Of a DNA stretch of 64,000 nucleotides, positions 58,582 to 64,000 are shown piece by piece. The notes under the pieces are model-generated. The model worked only from the letters and a program-made list of their open reading frames with translations. It had not been told where the DNA came from and did no database searches. Origin of the DNA: Heterobasidion occidentale (taxonomy: Eukaryota; Basidiomycota; Agaricomycetes; Russulales; Bondarzewiaceae); the NCBI GenBank assembly GCA_039111635.1, contig JBCAQO010000002.1:372001-436000 (forward strand), written 5' to 3'. Each line of letters opens with the position of its first letter. Positions within the stretch are counted from its first letter, which is position 1. The position numbers and the translations under genes were made by a program.

Positions 58582-59232
58582 TCAAGTGGCCTTCCGTGCG
58601 GGCCCGGGCAAGATTCCACACGCCACAAGCTCGCCGTATGGGGCCAGGTGGACGTCGGACGCAGGAGGCGGGTGCGCAAGGAGCGGTGCGAGAATGTACG
58701 GGCTCCTTAGAGTCAGATCGTACTCCAACTGGTCAATAAGAGGAGGAGGAAGTAAGAGATCTGGGATGTCGATATCCTGAAGTTGGCTGAAAGCGCCGGG
58801 CGAGGAAGGGAGGTAGGGGCTGAGGACACCATCTGAAAATTGGCCAAAAGCGCCGGGTGAGCAGGGGAGGTAGAAGCGTGGGATGGAACAAATCCAGGCC
58901 GTGTCCCACTCAGGACTGGGGACAGCATGCTGGTGAGGGAGAGCACTTGGGCTGAAGGCCTCCCACATGCTAGGAAGTGCTGTGGAAATAGCAGCGGGAG
59001 GGGATAGGGCATATTCCGCAGTGCAATATGGGAGGTCAAGTCGGGGAAGATGGAAGTCATTGAGACTGGTTGGCTCTTCGTTAATGGTATCATATTCTAC
59101 CTCGATTATCTCTGAGGTAGAAGAGGGAGACTGTCGGACAGGGGAGGGCCGGTCATGGCTCAAAACTCCGAGCGCATATAGGTCTTGAAGGCCACTGCGT
59201 TTGAAGCCAGCATCAGCGCCGTACCATCGCAC
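58582..59232 (-). CDS. Hypothetical acidic protein with a short internal repeat
   Basis: Open frame of 216 codons starting ATG at 59232 (MRWYGADAGFKRSGLQDLYA). The sequence looks like a real protein rather than compositional noise: IIEVEYDTINEEPTSLNDFH, then a Pro/Ser/Leu-rich part. A degenerate internal repeat is visible: FYLPCSPGAFGQFSDG, SPYLPSSPGAFSQLQD and DIPDLLLPP. A CTCTCAG acceptor just before the start leaves open an upstream exon (MGSVDSYSGRNPHSIDSQ near 59285). No domain is recognised; an activation-domain-like or linker protein is one possibility. Confidence 0.4.
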   Translation of the reverse strand: MRWYGADAGFKRSGLQDLYALGVLSHDRPSPVRQSPSSTSEIIEVEYDTINEEPTSLNDFHLPRLDLPYCTAEYALSPPAAISTALPSMWEAFSPSALPHQHAVPSPEWDTAWICSIPRFYLPCSPGAFGQFSDGVLSPYLPSSPGAFSQLQDIDIPDLLLPPPLIDQLEYDLTLRSPYILAPLLAHPPPASDVHLAPYGELVACGILPGPARKAT

Positions 59233-61283
59233 TGAGAGTCGATACTGTGAGGATTTCTTCCGCTGTAGCTATCGACAGAGCCCATGAAGTGCCGTTGATC
59301 AAATAGTGTCGAATAGAGCAACTTACATATGGAGAGTTTGCTTGACCTGTCGAACTGTAGCAGATGGTGGTCGTATTTGTGGAAGAAGTGACTGATCGTT
59401 GGACTGATCAGCACGCCTCCCGTGCACAGCCTGCCTGTGCGGAGTTGAAGATAACAGTTCTAACATCAGGCGGCCTCAGGCGGCCTCTCCGCTCCTCTCC
59501 GTCAATTGACAGGATATCATCTCCCTAAGTTTACTACTATCACAATATCAAGCGTCTGCATCTCCTTGTCCACATCCGAGTATTTCACGGGCCTTAAATT
59601 CTCTCATGGAACGAAACATGAATAGCACACAAGGTAAGTATGTGCCATTACTTCGTCTTCGAAGCTCAAACAGATAGATGTCACACAAAGCCATGGCCAC
59701 TAGTTCGAGCTTCTGCTGAGCAAGTCTTCAGCACAAGAAACGACGGATGCGCTCTCACTTGACATTCGCAGGCTACTGCTAGCTATACTTCCTGCGTAAT
59801 GCTTTCTCCATCCACGAACGTTCGCACAGACGGCGAGGATTACAAACATGAGGAGTATCTTGTGAGTCGTAAATGCATGGAGAAGAATTTATGAGAGGGC
59901 TGATAGCAGCGATCGAGCGCCGGTTGTTAACTGTACCAAAACCTTTTTTGCAGATTCGGAGCCTAGTGACGGTGCGTCTACAGGTCGCGATGTCAAGATG
60001 GATGCGTGTGGCCGGCGGGTGCTGAAGATTAGAGCGCGGGCGTTCTGGACAGAATAGAAAGAGCGGAGAGAAGGCGTACGGGTGCTCTTGACAGGACAGC
60101 GCGCCCATGCCCAAGTGGTTCTGGAACGCGAGACGTTCTCGTCCACCGTTCCTCACGCACGAGCAGGCGAACACGACGCGTGCGTGCGCAAAACAAATGG
60201 ACCCTATAGCACGTTTAGAACAAAAGCCTTTGATGTGGGTTGCGCTGGCCGAAAAGCGACTAGAGCGTGCGACATGTCTGAGACGTCGACAGGATCGACT
60301 TTCTCTAATAGCAACGTCGAATGATAATTTGGGCCCCGTGTACGTCCTGGTGAGTTCTTCGGACATTTCAGGTGGACTCTCACCTACTCTCGGCTGGCCC
60401 CGCCCGAGCCTTGTTGGAAGAAGCCGGCTTGTGCTTCAATACGAACGAAGGTCGCGAGAAGGCCAGGAGGATAAATAGTGCAGTGCCATTCGGCTGGTAA
60501 GTCAGTCGTAGGATGCTGTACCAGAACAACACGGCCGAATCTAGGTGTATGTTGGCCACGGTTTGCTCTTGGGACGTGCAGGAAATGGTGAAACAGGAGC
60601 AACTGCGTCCGGGGATGGTGAGTGAGCTGCGGGATGCAAAGCACAAAGTCATAGATGAGAACAATATTCCAGTCGAGCGTGGTAGGTCACTAGAGGGCGT
60701 GTGCTGTTGCCGGCTGCCTGCGGAGACTCCCAGAGAGCGAGGGGTTCCCAGACGGCCCTGAGGGTGAGAGGCGGTCGCAGGGAGATCGGGTACGCGGGGC
60801 CCGTGGGCCCCCGTGTTCGTGAAGAGGTGGTGTCAGAGCTAGCTCCGGAACGCACAGGAGAAATGTCGCGGTGAGAGGTGGAGTCAAGTGGGTGTGCTTA
60901 CCGTTTCAGTGCGGAAGCCAGCCGTCGGAAGGGTCCCGACGGCAGCGAGTGTGTCGCGTTGACAGGCCGTTCGACGCCCAAGATACTGTTTCAGAACGAG
61001 ATAATTTTCATGGAGTTCATCGACGTCGTGTGTTTGCCTCTTTCAATAATTTCTTCAGTTATGCCATGGCGAGAGGCGAAGGAGGAGACACTGGAACGCC
61101 GCGGGACGAAGCAGAAGAGAAATTGTGAGCGTGGGAACATGGAGTCGGCCGAGGCTGCGATGCGCCTGTGTGACGTAACCATCGGGCCGCGGTCGGGTGT
61201 GACTGGGCGAAGACGTCCGTCACGGACACTCTCACTCACCTGTTCAGTTCCTGCCGGCTCACTCACCCACCCACTCACTCACT
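59233..61283. other. Intergenic region upstream of the MFS transporter
   Basis: One longer frame on the minus strand (59779-60366) has a cysteine- and arginine-rich translation without any recognisable feature and is not called. No repeats or RNA genes seen. Confidence 0.35.
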
Positions 61284-61291
61284 TATATATA
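61284..61291 (+). promoter_or_regulatory. TATA box of the MFS transporter gene
   Basis: TATATATA, 118 nt upstream of the ATG at 61409, followed by a CT-rich stretch typical of fungal transcription starts. Confidence 0.5.
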
Positions 61292-61408
61292 GATCTCTTT
61301 GCTCGCCATGTCCGCGTGGATACCTTCCTCCTCTCCACCTCACTTTTCTTTCCACCCGTTCGACTCACCGCTATCTAGATCGAGTCATACTTTACTCGCT
61401 TCAAGTTG

Positions 61409-64000
61409 ATGTCACAGTCTCTGCCAGACGTTGAGGCTGCAAGTCCAGCGGTTCGCGGTGCGTCCGTGCCGCTAACACCAGCCGCGACTCTCACAGGCGA
61501 CAAGCCTGTCGAGAAAGAGGACGTCGAGGGTGAGGCCAAAGACCGCCCGCGTCCTCCGTCGAGCACAGCCCACGCGGACGATGGGCGCGCCATCCACATA
61601 GTCGATTGGGATGGCCCCAACGATCCGGAAAATCCAAAAAAGTGCGTGCGGATCTTCCCTCCTGCGTCCAGTGAAATTAAATCAACCCATTCCGTGTCAC
61701 CGAACCATCTGCGCGTGCAGCTGGAAATACAGCAAAAAATGGCACCTCATCCTCACCGTATCGTGCTTCACTTTCATATCCCCCATATCCTCCTCCATCA
61801 TCGCACCTGCCTCGGAGCAGGTCGCTGCCGAGTTCGGCGTCACTAGCACCGTCGTCATCGCCATGATGACGTCTGTATTCGTTCTCGCGTATGGTACGTG
61901 CTTTAATTTAATTGCTAGGGATCCTTGCCAGATTTACGCGTCACACCTCCCCGCTCGCTCGAGCACACGGAATGTGCACACGTTATCGCGCCGCATATAC
62001 GCTGCTCCTCGCGACGCCGAATTAACCACTCCAATATCGTGTATCGTGACCTCTTACTTATTTCTGACTCCGCCACCGCGGATGCAAATAGCCTTCGGCC
62101 CCCTCATGTTCGGACCGCTGAGCGAGATCTACGGCCGCTCACGCGTCCTGCAGCTCGCCAATCTCATCTATTTCGGTACGCCATTCTCTCCACTCTCCCC
62201 CATTCGGATCTCACACGGTTCATATTTTTTCTCCGACTTCCCTTCCGTGCCTTATCCCCGTCCACTTAACGCCACTCCTGTTATTATCGTCGGCGCGTCG
62301 GCGTTTTTTTTTTGGCGGTCCTGTGTCCAATGCGTGAAAATAGCGTTCAACCTCGCGTGCGGCTTTGCCCAGAACAAAGGCCAGCTCATCGCGTTCCGGT
62401 TCCTCGCAGGTCTAGGTGGATCCGCCCCGCTCTCGGTGCGTCTCTCTCTCTTCCTCGTTCTCCTACCCGAACGACTCCTTCAAACCCGAGGATTTCTGAC
62501 GCGCAAGTATGCTTCCAGGTCGGCGGGGGCGTCATAGGCGACTGTTTTCTGCCTGAGCAGCGCGGACAGGCGCTCGCGATCTACTCGCTCGCGCCGATGC
62601 TGGGCCCCGTCGTGGGCCCTGTGATCGGCGCGTGGATCGCGGAGAAGAGCCAGTGGCGGTGGGTGGTGAGTTTCTCCTTTGATGGCGGGACGGCGAATTT
62701 TGTTGCTGAGATTGATCTCTAGTTTTACGCGACGACGATTGCGGACGCGTTCGTGCAGGTCTTGGGCATCCTATTTTTGAAAGAGAGTGCGTGTTTTCTC
62801 CCTTTGCTTTGACCAAATGGCAGTGTGATTTGACCTTTGTGCGCTGCTTCGTAGCGTACGCGCCAGTGCTGCTCGAGCGCAAGGCGGAGCGCATACGCAA
62901 GAGCATGACGCCTGAGAAGGCCGAGAGCGTCGTCGTGCGCACGGTGTTCCAGGGCGCAGACCGACAGTGCGTAACGTTTATCCTCCCAAGACCGACCGAC
63001 CGCTGACGTTCTTTTCTTTCTGCTCCTTTCTGTGCGTGGTTTGCGTGCGGACTCGGCAGCTGGCGGACGATCCTCGCCAAGGCGCTCGTGCGCCCGTTCG
63101 CGCTGTTCGTCTCCGAGCCGATTGTGCAGCTCCTGGGGGTGTACATGGCGTTCGTGTACGGGCTCATATACTGTGCGTGGTCCTTCCCCCCTTTCCTTCC
63201 TCCGCGGCTCGCGCGTTTTCTCAATTCCACCCCCACGGCGTACAGTGTCGATCACGACGATGCCGTCCATATTCCAAGGCATCTACGGCGAGTCCGTGGG
63301 CATCGCGGGGCTGAATTATATCGCGCTCGGCCTCGGGCTGTCGGGCGCCTCGCAGATCAACGCGCGCACGATGGACAAGGTGTACGTGATGCTGAAGAAG
63401 CGCAACGGGGGCGTCGGGAGGCCGGAGTTTCGACTGCGTGAGTAGTCGCTTTTTGTGCTTTGGTTTTCTCTTCTTTTCTCTTCTTTATGCTCCTTTTTGT
63501 CGGTTTGGGTCGTGGCCGTGAAAGAGAAGACGAGAGGCTGATGGCGGAGCTTGGGATCTGCAGCGTCGATGGTGCCGGCGACGGTCTTTCTCCCCGTGGG
63601 CCTGCTCATTGCGGGCTGGTCCGCGCAGACGCATTCGCACTGGATCGGGACGGATATCGTGAGCTCCTCGCTTCTCTGATGACGGCCTTTTGTTGACTCC
63701 CGCGCGCGTCAGGGCATCGTGCTCATCGGCGCGGGGTCGATCCTCAACTTCCAGAGCATACAGACGTACGTGATCGACGCGTTCACGCTGCACGCCGCTT
63801 CCGGTGCGTCGTCCGTGTGTTTCCTCTCCGCTCCTCGGACTGCGGTTCTGACAGGACGCATTTGGGGTTTGTTTTGTTTCGCGCATAGCCCTGGCTGCGA
63901 CGTCGTTTCTGCGGTCGATCGCGGGGTTCGGGTTCCCGCTGTTCGCGCCTGCGATGTACAACGCGCTCGGGTTCGGCAAGGGCAACACGATCCTCGCGTG
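61409..64000 (+). CDS. DHA1-family MFS transporter (polyamine/multidrug type), 3' end outside window
   Basis: Twelve-helix drug:proton antiporter of the plasma membrane, resembling the Tpo polyamine exporters. Exons (phases checked): 61409-61641, 61733-61893, 62092-62175, 62344-62435, 62519-62665, 62723-62786, 62855-62966, 63060-63172, 63246-63437, 63564-63658, 63713-63803 and 63889 onward. The N-terminus is cytosolic and disordered, then VDWDGPNDPENPKNKKW, the usual entry of this family. Motif A is FGPLSEIYGRSRVL and motif C is LAPMLGPVVGPVIGAWIAE. Later come FQGIYGESVGIAGLNYIALG, PATVFLPVGLLIAGWSAQTH and SIAGFGFPLFAPAMYNALGF. The frame is intact to the window edge. Substrate cannot be told from sequence. 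Confidence 0.85.

Noticed and set aside
59779..60366. 195-codon open frame on the minus strand
   Set aside because: Cys/Arg-rich translation without promoter, splice pattern or motif, in a region where several frames are open.
1..64000. CRISPR arrays, rRNA genes, telomeric repeats, bacterial operons
   Set aside because: None were seen; the window has the spliced gene structure of a fungal chromosome interior.

Overview
This window looks like nuclear DNA of a filamentous basidiomycete, probably an Agaricomycete. Genes are cut by many short introns (about 50-65 nt, GT..AG, often GTGAGT, GTGCGT or GTACGT donors), they lie on both strands with short spacers, and the families present are fungal: Dur3 urea permease, Rad7, L-arabinitol dehydrogenase, several secreted sedolisins and a DHA1 drug/polyamine transporter. 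No database search was possible. All assignments rest on recognised family motifs and on comparing copies inside the window.

Layout. 0-9.5 kb: end of a disordered protein gene (+), a DUR3-type transporter (-), a RAD7-like nucleotide excision repair gene (-) and an L-arabinitol 4-dehydrogenase-like gene (-). 9.8-16 kb: two tandem flavin monooxygenase genes (-), the first with a frameshift. 16.7-17.5 kb: a broken unidentified gene (-). 17.7-34.5 kb: a segmentally duplicated block. A gene with an N-terminal Spa2/GIT-like homology domain and a C-terminal multi-pass membrane region occurs as inverted copies A (18.1-20.3, -) and B (31.3-33.4, +), with a collapsed third copy C at 28.4-28.9. Short repeated modules (called X and Y here) mark unit ends. 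Between the arms is a GC-rich, repeat-rich stretch with a gene for a proline-rich disordered protein (24.1-25.0, -), which has a paralogue at 55.7-56.3 (+). 34.8-41 kb is gene-poor with coding remnants. 41.2-48.5 kb is a cluster of three sedolisin (S53) protease genes. 48.5-55.5 kb is gene-poor apart from a small membrane-protein gene at 51.0-51.8. 58.6-59.2 is a hypothetical gene (-), and 61.4 to the right edge is a DHA1 MFS transporter (+) that runs off the window.

Themes. Several genes fit nutrient scavenging: urea uptake, pentose breakdown, extracellular acid peptidases, efflux. The most unusual part is the duplicated Spa2/GIT plus membrane-domain gene family. A second theme runs through the window: many otherwise well-conserved genes carry a single one-base loss in a homopolymer (FMO copy 1, all three sedolisins, the 38 kb gene). 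That pattern fits uncorrected sequencing indels at least as well as real pseudogenes, so the 'broken' calls here should be held lightly.
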